Positions 1 to 12,300 of a stretch of DNA of 64,000 nucleotides are shown here, piece by piece. Both the position numbers and the translations under genes were made by a program. The notes beneath the pieces were generated by a model. That model was not told where the DNA came from, made no database searches, and saw only the letters and a program-made list of their open reading frames with translations. The DNA is taken from assembly GCA_023055505.1 (NCBI GenBank), contig JALIRH010000019.1:2294001-2358000 (forward strand), read 5' to 3'. The stretch's first letter is position 1; each line of letters starts with the position of its first letter. This DNA is from Callipepla californica brunnescens. Lineage: Eukaryota > Chordata > Aves > Galliformes > Odontophoridae.

Positions 1-442
1 TTCAGTTGTATACAGAAAAGGAATAGCACCACACTGATTAATGGAAGGATAAATAGGATACATCTGAAAAGACAAGCAAGCCAAGGAATTAGAAAGGCTT
101 TGTAGCTTGCTGCTGGGAGAATCCTGGGGAAGTTATTAATGATTTTCTGTTCCTTATACACTTACCTAGGTCTCTGACAGCAACCTATCAGTAAAATCTT
201 AGGCTAGGTGTACCCTTGGTATAATCCACAAATATGAAATATCAAGCGTCACATAAGTGAGAATATATGAAAGAATACTGTTCTTCTGTAAAGATGAGCC
301 GTGATTTGATGCAATATATAGCAAGCTAAGATAATTAGTCTGAGTTAACATTCAAGGAAATGACTGGAATAACAGAAAAATCTGTACTTCATGATATTTT
401 TCTTTGAGACACTCAAGGTCAGTTACTGTGTTTTTCTCCTAG
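1..442 (+). other. SAMD8: SAMD8 last intron (3' part)
   Basis: AT-rich sequence ending in a standard polypyrimidine tract and AG at 441-442. No exon or repeat is visible inside it. The open frame continues about 50 bases upstream into the intron, but the acceptor and the family alignment place the exon start at 443. Confidence 0.75.
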
Positions 443-747
443 ATACTCCAAGGAGCTGGAACTTCTTGCACACCTTGTCTTGGGTCCTCAACCTCTTTGG
501 AATCTTCTTCATTTTGGCTGCACATGAACATTATTCTATTGATGTCTTCATTGCCTTTTACATCACTACAAGACTCTTCCTGTATTACCACACGTTAGCT
601 AATACTAGAGCATATCAACAGAGTAGAAGAGCAAGGATCTGGTTTCCAATGTTTTCTTTCTTTGAATGCAACGTTAATGGTACTGTTCCCAACGAGTATT
701 GCTGGCCATTTTCAAAACCTACTGTAATGAAAAGGCTGATTGGCTGA
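443..747 (+). CDS. SAMD8: SAMD8 (SMSr) last coding exon, C-terminal part only
   Basis: This is the final coding exon of the sphingomyelin-synthase-related protein SAMD8, an ER multi-pass enzyme that makes ceramide phosphoethanolamine. The exon follows a pyrimidine-rich acceptor (tttttctcctag, ending 442) and opens in phase 1: its first two bases complete a split codon, followed by [13 protein letters not shown]. About 100 residues are encoded. The first hydrophobic stretch ([11 protein letters not shown]) is a membrane segment. HEHYSIDV carries the His and Asp of the family's second catalytic motif, and [18 protein letters not shown] is the last membrane segment. The cytosolic tail is [16 protein letters not shown]...KRLIG, then TGA at 745-747. 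The SAM domain and the first catalytic motif lie upstream, outside the window. The gene runs in the same direction as VDAC2, as in human. Identification rests on strong recall of the family tail; SGMS1/2 have different C-termini. Confidence 0.95.
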
Positions 748-1475
748 AGAGCGGGTTGAGTCAGATTTTTATGAAGTGTTATGACTAAGACCCTACAAGG
801 CTAGCTGGAGGGGTTATAAAGTTGTGTTTTTTTCATTCCGTGGTCACCACCTCCTTGTCTTGTTTCTTAGATTCTTAGTCATAGAATGGGGTTGCCACAC
901 TTCACAGGGATGTGTTTTGTTGTTGCTTTAAGGGAAAACAACACAGGGTCTGGTAGAAAGGCAGTCAGTGAATCGTGAATATGAACCAGAATACTGTTAA
1001 CCCTTTGTAAGTTTCTGTGTGAACGTTTAAGTAACTTTAACCTCCAACGTGTGCTTGAGCTAAATACGGTATACCATCACAGGCTTGGTTAATCTCCATT
1101 ACCTGACATGCCATCCTTTCTGTATACTGACTAAAAATATAGAACTTTACGATGACTTTTTTAAAAATAGTCATAAATCTTAAAACAAATTGTGTATGCT
1201 TAAAGATTGAGGAGTACTGTGTCATAGTGAGGAAAGCAATATGGTTCATACTAAAAGAATCTCTTAACTGATAATTAAGAACAAGTCTTAAGGTGTAACT
1301 GACAATATAAATGGTCTTCGTGCTGGTTGCCAAAAATGAAAGTCTGCCTTGTGGCTATGCAGTGATGATGTCTGTTCATTTTTTTTTTATTATTTTTTTT
1401 AATGAGAGCTTACTTAGTCTAGTCTATCAGTTGTCTGTGTGGTTGTTCTAGCACTAAGTCTTCCCTTTTGTTTTA

Positions 1476-1481
1476 AATAAA
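1476..1481 (+). terminator. AATAAA, possible proximal SAMD8 poly(A) signal
   Basis: Canonical hexamer about 730 bases after the SAMD8 stop codon; use would give a short 3'UTR. The downstream GT-rich element is weak. Confidence 0.35.
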
Positions 1482-4400
1482 TGACTTAAACTAAACGCTG
1501 CAGCCACTGAAAGCAAAGTTAATTTAGCTTTAGTGCATTTAAAGCCACAGCATAACTTCTCTGTGTGGTTTTAGTTAATTTTTATACTTGGACCTGTGCA
1601 TGTTTTTTAGGAGCAGCTCTCTAACACTGGAAGAACAGAACAATTTCACATATCTTACTGTCCCATAAATAGACAGGGAAAATGCATGTAGTGACTGTTT
1701 GAAGAAGAGTCATAATAGTGAGTTTTGGAAGTAGTGGTCATATTGATGTGCATTATAGCTCTCTGGTGTCAACAGTATGGTGAGTATCTTTGGATATGCA
1801 AACACCATATATTTTTAGGTATATAAATAGACATACGCTGTATATGTTCTTCTAACAAATGCGAAAGAGATAATGAGATTGCTCATTTCCTGCTCTGAAG
1901 GTTAGAAGTACCATAAGCAGTTGAGTTTGAGTTGTTAAAAAAAAAATAGCACACTCCGTAATGTGAAAACAAGGATCATATGGCGATCTCTCTGCAGTGG
2001 TTTGTGAGGGGGCAACACTAACATTGGTTGTAGAGGCTTGAAATACATTTATTCTCAATGAAAACTGACAGGTAAAAGGTGCAAGCCATAAAAATGATGT
2101 AGCCATTTTAATCTGTTGTTGCAGTTTCAGAATTGGTGGTATGTCATGGTTGAAGTCAGCCTTGGAAAGTAGCATGAATTAGCTTTGGCTTAGTTCAAGC
2201 TGTCTATGACCACAGGGTCTCCATAGAGAAGAATCCTTTAGGAATTTTTCACTTCTCTACGGTGTATTTCTATCATAAACCTGGATTACACCATCTTGAC
2301 TGTCATGCACTCTTTGTGATGTACTATTTTTGTAAATTAATTCAGCTCCTATTTCACAGAAAAATGGTGCATCTCTGCCACCTGTATTGAGTACACAAGC
2401 ATCATACTATTCTGCAGACTTTAAATTAGTAACATTCCAATTTTTAGTGACATTTCAATTATACTGTATTGTTCAGTCTGCCATAGCCTAGAGGCTCTTG
2501 CCATCCAAATATGCTTAGACTTAAGGGGAAAAAAATACTCTGAAAGACTTAAGACTGTTCACTTGCTGTCCTTGCCTTTCTGATTGCAGAAAGGCAGTTT
2601 GAACATTCCTCTTGAGATTTTGATTATAAAGAGCTCTGTTTGTTAACTTAAATTTGTCTTTCCAATGCATGTGCAATTATGAATGCTGGTTTTTTAAACT
2701 CTAGGAAAGCATCTGTTCTCAGGATGTGCTGGGTTGTATTCTGAATTCTGACATTTGGAGGTGTATGCTATTAGACTTGCAAAGCTCTTGATTCTGAAAA
2801 GAAACATGTCAATGCTAGCTGGCACAGCTGTGTCTAGACTGAAAAAAGTATTTAGCAAGTTAGGCATACAGGAGAGTTTTCAAGTGCAGCCCCGTGTAAA
2901 AATGTTTACATAATGTAAAGCTGTCATTTCAACACCTTTTAGAAAGAAGTTCGGATACATTGAAAGAGGCTTCTCTTTTTGTTCTAATTCAATTTTTCAG
3001 ATTCTTTTAAGTAAATTCATGTTTTACATAAACATTGCCTATCAGTGTTTTTAAAGGAAGCTTGTTCTTCTGCTGAAGCTGTTTTTCTTGCTGCTAAATA
3101 TCTGAGTCTGAGATAAATAATAAACAGTGGTTGGTTTGGTGAGAACTGAAGTATGTGAAAACACTGCCAGAAATTCTTCTGTCTTGGAAGTTAATTTTGT
3201 TGTAATCACACAGGAAGAAAACTTGAAACTGATGAACATGATTTCATGTACTAAAAGATCACAGTCAATCTAAAGAACTGCTGATGTAAGGTTTATTGTT
3301 AATGAGGTGGAAACAAGTTGCAAATGACTGACAGGCTTAAAATTCTGTACCTCTTTTTTGCAGAGTCAGTGTTTTAAAAGTGTTTTGCTGCTTCTCTGCT
3401 GTCAAGTCTTCTTGAGGAAATGCAGCAGAGCATTGTTGAGACTTGGATGTAATGCTGAATATGTTGAAGGTGTTGTGTTGGTGCACCAGTCTCTTTGCTC
3501 TCTTGCAGCTTGCTGCATCCCTTACGTGCCAATTCATCTTCTGTTTTCTGTGGGAGCACCCCCCTGCTTCTTTTTTCTAGCAATTTTGGAAACTTAGTAG
3601 TACTTGTAACTTGGAAATAGTCTTAAGATCATCCTTGTTATCACTTTGGTGTTATATTTAGAGGGAATGTCTGAAAGTAAGTATCTGTGCACAGACCTGA
3701 AGGTGATAGGCACAGTCACTCACTCGTCTTTCCTTCCATGTACCTGACGACCATAGCTTCTTAGAATAGCCTTCCTAGACTTCAGCTGTTCTTGAACAAT
3801 GATATTAAAAACTTCCATATGTGTTAATTGTTTTCATGTCCTTTGGCAAACAAGATAACACTAATACAGAGCTTTGGTATGGAAATGTAGGTAGGCCTGA
3901 AGTTTTCAGATGCTCCAGACTAGCAGGAATTGGATCCTGTGAGTATACTGCTCATGGTGAAGCAAATCATTAAATATTCTGATTTTAGTGAGGATTATCA
4001 TTTTAGATTAAGCATTTCCTTGGATTAGGCCAAGTGCATCCTGTGTGTGATAAACTGATAAAAGTTATGGGAGTAGGTAATGTCACTTTCTTTTCAGTTT
4101 TCCTTTTTTTCCCCTCTTCTTCCATAGAAGAAAAAATTCCAGTAGAATTTCCAAAGAAGTTGTATCTGTCTTAAGAGAGACCTACATTTTTAGAAAAATA
4201 AAGCATTCAGAACAGAGAAATGTGTTAAATGTTATGAAGGAATACTTAAAACCCTCCAATGAGCACTGAAGTGCAAGTTCCTATAATCTCATTTTCTGTG
4301 TGGGGACACTTCATGTGATTTCTCATGTAGTACCAAAGAAAATACTGAAAGAAAAGAAGATTTAAAGGAAAGATGGAAGGGTAGAACTCGGGCATCAAAA

Positions 4401-5026
4401 AAAGTCTTTTGCAACAGTTAGTATCTCCTTGGTGTTTTGTTTTGTTTTGTTTTTTTAGCAATGCTTGCACACTCAGGTGCTCTACTTGTCCATTGCCATT
4501 TGGCTAGGTTTTTGGTGTACTGAAGTCCACTGAGGTTTTCAAGCATCAAAACTATTGTGGAGCTGAAATGTAGTCATTAAGCATCCAGTTGAAGAAATAG
4601 CAGATGTCTTCAAAAATATGATAAAAAAGGGTTTTGGTTTTTTTTCAATATGAAGCAAAAGAGAAGTTGTCTATAATAAGTGACAAACAGTATTTCATCT
4701 GTCCAGTCCATGTAGTTTATTCTGTAAAGTTGGGGAGTTTGCTGGAATTTGCAGGTAGTATTACTTCTGTGGCTTTTTAATATATTTTTTTAATAACCTA
4801 GGATTCCTTTATAAAAACTTGGCCTGTAACTGTACAAAACACCAGAATCTTTAAGTAGGAAGTCAGTTCAGCAGAATTTGTAGCAGTGAGCCAGCTTGTT
4901 CTCGGAATTATTTTTGTGTATATGGACTATGAAACAAGACCACTTCACTCTTTCTGATGCATCTCTGACAATGCCACTTTTCCAACTGAAACTGTGTTGT
5001 TGTTGTGTGTGTTTATTTGTTTGTTG

Positions 5027-5031
<5 letters not shown>

Positions 5032-5058
<27 letters not shown>

Positions 5059-5061
5059 GGG
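5032..5061 (+). repeat. Adjacent homopolymers, T16 then G14
   Basis: An uninterrupted T run (5032-5047) is followed directly by an uninterrupted G run (5048-5061), inside the presumed SAMD8 3'UTR. It is preceded by T/G-rich simple sequence. The exact run lengths are prone to sequencing error. Confidence 0.85.
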
Positions 5062-5666
5062 ATTGGAAGGAAAGGCCTTTGGAGTGATTGTACAGGTGTC
5101 TTGTATTGAGAAATGCATCCAAAAGACCCTCACAGCCCTTCAAGCACTATACTGTTCTGAACTTTGAACTTTGTTTATTGCAGTTTCCTGGATACTCACT
5201 GTTTGTATCTTGAGAAAGATGCAGTGAGCATTATGTACATAACTCAGTGACATGCACGTTTTTAAAGCCAGTTTGTAATAGGTGTATAACTGCAGATGAT
5301 GAATGTGGGGGACAATAACCTGACATGTTAGCCCAGTGATTATCTAGGTAAAAACTATGTGTAACTTGGTATTGCTGTCTTTTGAATTTGGTTTTGTCAA
5401 ATATGAAGAAGTTGTCAAATGTGAGTAACCACAAACCGCATCGTGCATATGTTCCATAACATAATAGGGGTATAGTTTTCACGCTGAGCAGTTACTCCGA
5501 TTTGTCTATGACAGAGAAAATAGTTTTATGTAGTGGCTAAGAGGTATGCCAGTGAAGTTTGAAGCAAGTACTGTAAATAAGTAAATATGGTTTGATTATA
5601 AACTGAGATTGAGTTAATATATTGTTTTATATCTTTGTTGTATTAAAACATATTTAAAAGTACTAA

Positions 5667-5672
5667 AATAAA
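5667..5672 (+). terminator. AATAAA, probable distal SAMD8 poly(A) signal
   Basis: Canonical hexamer in an AT-rich context, followed within 20-45 bases by a G/T-rich stretch (tgtttgttgtgcttc). This is the best-formed 3' end between SAMD8 and the VDAC2 promoter. Confidence 0.55.
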
Positions 5673-5690
5673 GTATTTGAAAGATGACAA

Positions 5691-8600
5691 ATGTTTGTTG
5701 TGCTTCATGTGTAAAATGGTGGCTTTGTTATCTCTGTTAGTGTTGTGAACATAGAGGTATACCTGAGCAGTCTGGGGTTGAGGGTTGCTTTTTCCCACAG
5801 CTGTGTTTTACTGGTGTAAAAACATGTGGTGTATTGGTGTGCCTCAGGTTTTTGCTTTGGCAAATCACTTCAATATTTTTGCTATTCACAAGTCAGAAAA
5901 TGTTGTGTAAGATCTCAGCTAGGTATGACAGGACAGCTTTCAATATCTCCGTTTTTTCCTCTGGTTTGTATACTGACTTGGTGTACTGCAGCACTGCTCA
6001 CTGCCACACCTAGGACATTAAATCATCTTCAGCTGAAAGAGTAAAATTGACTTCTGAAATTTGTACATGTGTCTTTGTGCGCTTAACCCGTTCCTGCTTT
6101 TGGTTACTGATTTCAGCCACCTAATATTTGAAAGGATGTTCAGGGAACTCATTCCTATGGAGATATTTAAATAGTATACCAGGTATGCTGCCTGCCCTGG
6201 GGTTATATGATTATACTTGTAAATGTTAACTCTGAAGTCTCTTTTGTGACCTTAACCCAGCTGAAACACTTTCATTAGTGCTGTGCCAGGTACACTTTAA
6301 CGTACATACATGCTGGAAAGTTTTTGGGTTTTTTTAACTCCCTCAGAATTATATAATCTCAATCAACCTGATAATTTAGAGAGACCTTAATAAGAAGACC
6401 TTTGTCACTGTATTATTATTATTATTAGTTGTTCAAGAGGAGATTCAAAAGGAGAAGTGGATGTGGCAATAAATCTTTCAAAAAACAACAACAGAACTTG
6501 CAAGGAGAAAGGGATACTGAAGGCAGCAAGGCCTGGTATACCAGTGGCAGGTACCCTTTGGTCTAACATTCTGGGAACCAGTAAACTGTGTTTTGGAAAC
6601 CCTGAAAAAGTATATGCTTCGTGTGGTGTAAACACAAACTGGGGAAACTCACGGAGAATATGTCTGCCTGCTTCCCAGAATGTTACAAGACTACTTCAAG
6701 ATGTGAACTTGGAAGAAAAATCTATTCCCTCTGACATAGCTTGCACTTCTCTGTGCAACTTCTAAAACCAGAGCCAGAAAGGAAAAACAGATGTTGTGTG
6801 AGAAGACATAAAACACAGTCTAAGCGGATGGGCTTTAATCTGGTGTTAAAAATCAGATGAAGCACCTCTAACGAGAGCATAGGCCAGTGAGAGAGAATTT
6901 GTGAATCGCCAGCTTCAGATTGCCCTTCTCAGAACATGGTTATTTCTTGCTCAGAATTACTTTCAAAACTCTCCCAGGGACGCTTGATGCAGAGCAGAAA
7001 CTACTGAGTATATTTGCATGATCAGTTTTTGGATTACTTGGAACTGAGTTCTTAAAGAACAGAGGTAAGAGGTGAGAGTAAGATTGGTGTTATGAGCTTT
7101 TTCTACCAATACGGAAGGAAGTAACTAACAAAATGAGGTTGGTACATGGAACATGAATTCATTGTAGTAGTGTGCATATACACTTCAAGCTTTTTCTGGA
7201 GAAGTAACTGCTCTGGGTGATAGAATAATTAAAGATTACAGCTGTACTCTTGTGTCTGTGGCTACATAGGATGGTGGCTGGATGCTTGCTTTGCAGTTTG
7301 TGTTCTTTGGGATTTTTGCTCTAATCTATAATAAACTGTGTAAGTACTGGATTTCTAAGCAGTTGCCAAATACTAAAATAATTCAAATGATTCCTGTTTT
7401 TGTCAAAACTGTACTGGAGTTTGATGCTATGATAGGAACTCAGTGGGCTCTTCATAGCAGTCACTTGACCAGCGTAAAAATGTTGTCCAGCCACCTAGAT
7501 GTGTTTTTTCCCCTAAATGTCATCAGGCTCTGCAAGTATCACCACCTCTGTGCATTTGCAGCCATGAGACGAGCTGTATCCTCCCCCATCCTGCTGTGCT
7601 CCAAGATAAGCACGAGGATGGTGAAGGGAGGTGGCTCCTGCTGAGGAGTGAGGCTGTGCTGGCTGTGCTCCAGGAGGCCTTAGAGACATGCCTGAAGTGC
7701 TTGGCACCTTGGCCTGCCAATGAGAGCTGAAGTCAAGGAGAGAAGGCAATAGAAGGCAAGCTCTGCTTTTCTCTTGAAAACACCAGCTTGAGCCTCAGGG
7801 TCGTCCCATTGGCGAATGTTGGGATGGCTGCAGCCTGTGCCACGTGGAATGGCCGCCTGGTACAAGTGCTTCTGAGGAGGGGAGCAAACAGTTTGTGAGC
7901 CAAGTGCTTTAGCATGGGTGCCAAAAAGTGACTCAATCTGTGAATAACAGAAGTTGGAGTACGTACACTGCCTCTCTGTTACTTGCCTGCCTGCTAAGAA
8001 TAGCTCTGGCTAAAGCAGTGGGGCACACTCCTTGCACATGTGACGGTTGCAGTCAGTCACATGGCTGGAAATACCTACACGAGGTTTTGCCCTGCTGCAG
8101 GTCATATTGAAGATGCAGGAAGCAGCAGAGAAGGAGATTTGCTTGCAACAAGCGCTGCTGAACGGTGACCAGGCAGAAGGCCTCTCGGCTTCCTCGCAAA
8201 GGTGGTCTGGTGACTCTGGTTTGCTCTTCACGAGGCTGCTTGTGCATGCTTTGTGTCACAGCAACTGAAACCACAGCTTCTATGGGAGGCTGGGCAGTGG
8301 GAGGGAGTAGAGCTGCCACATGTCTCACAGCACTCAGACAGGCCTGGCTCTGCCTGGGGCACCAGGCTGCCCTGACAGTAGAACGGGACTACCAAAGCAT
8401 GCTGCTGACAGCAGGTGTGTGCTAATCAAGAACAAACTGAGGCCAGAAAGTAAAGCGTTCTCTTCCAGGAGCGGTACCTACACAGCAGAGGTAAGCAGAA
8501 GTAGCTAAATCCCATGAGGGCATCACTGTCACATCCAAAAACGTGAGCTGAAGCCAAAACTCTGCTAGCTGGTATAAGTGAAGTATGGTTTGCAACTCCT

Positions 8601-9022
8601 GTCATTTTCACTGGGGCTTTTCAGTGAGGATGCAGACTATATCATTTGACTGCTATTGATTTGCCCATGTTTTTCCACATACTATTTATGTGCACAAATC
8701 CCTCCAGTGCTTCCCCTGAGGAAAGGAACCACAGTTTGGCCCAGTTCTCTGCAGCACAGAGCAGCTCACAGCATCTCCCCTAGCAGTGGGTGCAGTGGTG
8801 AGTGCCTCTGCCATGAGATTACAGCAGTCTGAGCCCACAGATGGCTGCTTACTGTGGACAGTCACATCCAGCTTGGGTTTGACTATACCAGTGCTGATTA
8901 ACACTGTTCTAAGAGGTTCTATCACACTAGAGGCATTAAGGAATTCTAAGTAAACTGGCTCAGCTTGCTGAGTTAACCTCAATAAATCTCCCAGATAAGA
9001 CCAAATGCATATATTTATTTCT
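5691..9022. other. Intergenic sequence between SAMD8 and VDAC2, first part
   Basis: No gene is recognised. It contains an (ATT)n microsatellite near 6412-6427 and a moderately GC-richer stretch at about 7,500-8,520. That stretch has short open frames on both strands but no family motif, no splice structure and no repeat I can name. Confidence 0.6.
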
Positions 9023-9312
9023 TAGAATCGTAAGGTTGAAAAAGGCCACTAAGATTATCTAGTCTGACTTTCTACCCATCCCTACCATGCTCACTAACCA
9101 CGTCCCTCAATACCACATCTCCATGTTTCTTGAACACCTCCAGGTACGCTGACTCCACCACCTCCCTGAGCAGCCTGTTCCAGTGCCTTGCCACTCTTTC
9201 TGTGAAGAAATTTTTCCTGATATCCAACCTGAATCTCCCCTGGTGCAATGTAAGGCTATCACCTCTCTTCCTATTGCTGTTACTTAGACAAGGAGTTAGA
9301 CGCCTCATTCTT
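9023..9312 (-). mobile_element. CR1 LINE 3' fragment, antisense
   Basis: Reads as the reverse complement of an avian CR1 3' end. It begins with the tail remnant (ttagaatcg), then the 3' segment matching 'AGATGATCTTAGTGGCCTTTTCCAACC'-type consensus. On the minus strand it encodes CR1 C-terminal residues such as RLDIRKNFF and RHWNRL. Severely 5'-truncated, as is usual for CR1, and carrying stop codons, so inactive. Confidence 0.9.
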
Positions 9313-12300
9313 AGTTTAAGCTTTTAAGATGGAGCACAGGTTCCAGCATCCAGATGTGGAAGATGTGAAAACCTGTATGGACCTGGGGACAGTGGGCTGC
9401 AGAACCCTGCTATCTCAAAGTGCAGTCCCACAGCAGAGCTGTTTCTTGGGCAGCCAAGAAGGGTCCTGGCTTAGAAAAGCTTCCTTACTCCTTGTAACAT
9501 AAGCACACTGACAGGGGAGTTACCTCACTGGGGTTTCTGAGGGCACATATCATTAAGGAATCCAAATGATCTGCTTCTGGAGTGTGCTGGATTTCTTAAA
9601 CATTTAATCTAAGTTTTCAATAAAATCTAGTGTTATTGAAATGTTCTCCTTTTTAGGCCACTAAGATAAATTTAGTTTTGTCTAAGAGTTTCTGTATATT
9701 AACATGCCCCAAAGTAGGGAATGGAGAGCAAGAAGGAAGGGATAAAGTTAACTTGTATTCACACCCATCCTTTCTTGATTCCTTTTTCTTCTTTCCCCTC
9801 AGTGACAGATGTTTTAAAAGCTTGTTCTGCATTACCCCTTTTAGTCACCACCCTGTGATTTTGTCTTGCCAGCTCTGCTAGGCAGGAACAAACTTGTCAG
9901 CTTGGTGCAAACACAGGCAGGGTCACTGAGCACCAACGCCCTATTTAGCTACAGGAACCCAAGCTGTGCTGTGGCCAATGGCTGCTGAGTCTTCCAGGAG
10001 GGGCTCTGGGGAATCTTGTGGCAAGAAGCTCAGGCTGAGTTGAAGATCTCTTCTGGCATAAGCTCTATGTGCTGCAACATCCTTTTGCTGATCGAGTACA
10101 GGCCAAGGGTGAAAGACCTTTTGAAGGCCCTTTTCTTCTACAAGAAGTGATTAAAAGGGAGCAGCTGGGCAGCAGCCCAAGACAGCGGCTGAAGTGCCAA
10201 CACCCAGCCAGGAGTCTGTTGTGCATTAAGATCACTGAGCTCTGCATCTGTCTCCTGGATGTCTCTATCCTGCTCTGAAGGTTTCAAGGCACATTCAAAA
10301 TTCATTCTGTGAAAGTGAAAGCAAAGAAGTAGTTCTGGGCATGGCAAAGATTGCAATGGATTAATCAGACAAACACACAGCAGCTGGCTTCTCCGACACC
10401 TTACTTAACACAGTTTCAATATCCTCAAATCATTATTGCTGACATACAAATTTCCTGAGCCATAAGAAATCAGGACTGTGGTCAAAGAAATGAATGAGCT
10501 CCTGGTAACGCTGTGTGTTTGTGCCTGCAGTGAGCAGCTGAGTAAAAGTACAGAAAATAAATTAAAAGAAAAGAAAAAAGAAAAAAGCAACATGTACTCA
10601 ATTGTCCTTGGTCCCATGCACTCAGCAAGCTTGCAAAAATCTTTAGAGCTGCTGGTAGTGCTACTCATAGATGTATGGAGAAGGGAGGTTGTGTATTGAT
10701 CTAAGAGACACAGAGTTCTGTGTGTCACCTACTCAGTAGGACTGGGTTGACACACAGGCTGAAAATGCAGTTCTTTTCAAGAATTTTATGTAGGTGATTC
10801 ATATCACTGCTTCTGCGTGACCTTTCTGTGATGGCTCAGCCGTGGGTGATGGTGTTGTAGGGCAGAGGTGGGTCAGGCTGTGGCTGGCGGCTGGACTGAG
10901 CCCAGCAGAACAGAGCTCTCTACATGTAAGCAGATTACAGGAGTTGTTTTTGTGATTCTGTAATTTCTTTTATACTGTAGCATACAATACATCTTTTATG
11001 ATTATCTTCTGGTCTCATTTCAACTTTCTCCTACTAAAATCTCATCTTGGTGGATGAATTCAATGTATGGAAGGATATTTTTTAGGTACTAGAAACACAG
11101 GGATGCAAGCACCAACCCTGAGACCTTCATCATGGTGACATCCCGGCTACTGCTATTATTTGTGACCTTGTACAGCATAATCTCTTTTTTTTTCATCTCT
11201 GGAGGAATTAGTATACCCCACTTGTAGGCATATATCTAGGTTGTTCTAATTACTATATCATTCATAAAAACCTTTATGTGTTATCCAGCAGAAACAGAGA
11301 CAGGACATAACTAGTTCTACTGAGTTGGCTGAATCTCCAAGCCTGCATGGAAGAAAAACTAAAGTGCTGAGGTAAAACATGAGAAATTTTAAGCCTTTCC
11401 ACATCTGGGGTGGGATAACTTAAAGCAGTTTGGCATTAATTTAGTATTTGGCATTTGATATGCTTTTGTTTGTTGGATTGTTTGTTTGTTTTCCAAAAAT
11501 GCTTTTATAAACAAGGCTTTCACCATGTCATAGAAATATGAAAACAAGAACACAAACCAGTCTGCCATCAAAATGTATCTATGGAGCTATTTCTTAAACA
11601 GGAGAATTTCCTGTCCTGATTCGCACAGGCGATTCTGAAACTCCTCAGTTTCCTAAAATACACAGTAATAGAAATAATAAATGATCTCCTGTATATTCCA
11701 TTAGGAATGGGAAAAAACTGAAAAAATTAATTCTGGTTCTAATGATGATTTATACAATGGGCGTTGGTCTACAATGGAGGCTTTTGCTGAATCTAGGGAC
11801 TCCATCTAGGCCGTCATGTTTATACCCTCATTCTAAAGCTTAAGAGAAGTGGAAGGAAGGAACAGAAATAATTCATTTCTTATGGGTGAAGGTGTTAGGG
11901 GTGGTATTTCAGCCAATTCCTTCAGGTACACACTGCATACTGGGAGAGAGACATTTAACACCACATCATTAACCTGACACTAATTACTTTTAACTAACCA
12001 GGCACCTAGTAGAATTCTCACTTCAGAACAGTACTAACCAATCGTCTCTCCAGAGATGTACTATCTATGTGCTTTTAAAATAAATTCTTGATTAGTATCA
12101 GCCATATACGCTCTATTTTATATTTTATATATTTTATATTGGTAATTCTTTATTATATTATGTTTCCTAAAGCTCTATTTTCTCCTTGAATCGTGTGAGT
12201 TACGTGGAAGCCTGGAGAATTTCCTCTTTGGTCTAGTCCCATCCTTCTAGAAAACTTATTTCTATGCGATAAAAAAGGAGCAAAGGATCATTTCTTCTTT

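Larger units (their letters stand above)
748..5690 (+). other. SAMD8: Probable long SAMD8 3'UTR
   Basis: After the SAMD8 stop there is about 4.9 kb of T-rich sequence with no recognisable coding exon, CpG island or interspersed repeat. It runs to an AATAAA at 5667 followed by a GT-rich stretch, a normal 3' end arrangement. Earlier AATAAA hexamers at 1476, 3119 and 4197 could give shorter forms. The extent is inferred from poly(A) signals and lack of repeats, not from transcripts. Confidence 0.5.

Noticed and set aside
4868..5143. Open frames across the T16-G14 run (Pro- and Lys-rich on the minus strand)
   Set aside because: They are produced by the homopolymers and have no complex protein content.
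6457..6765. 102-codon plus-strand open frame in intergenic DNA
   Set aside because: No recognised family, no transcript signals, and length within what chance allows in 12 kb of non-coding DNA.
9072..9308. Minus-strand open frame with RLDIRKNFF and RHWNRL
   Set aside because: Not a gene: it is the degenerate C-terminal coding remnant of a CR1 LINE, annotated as such. The same applies to 34232-34447 and 35656-36106.
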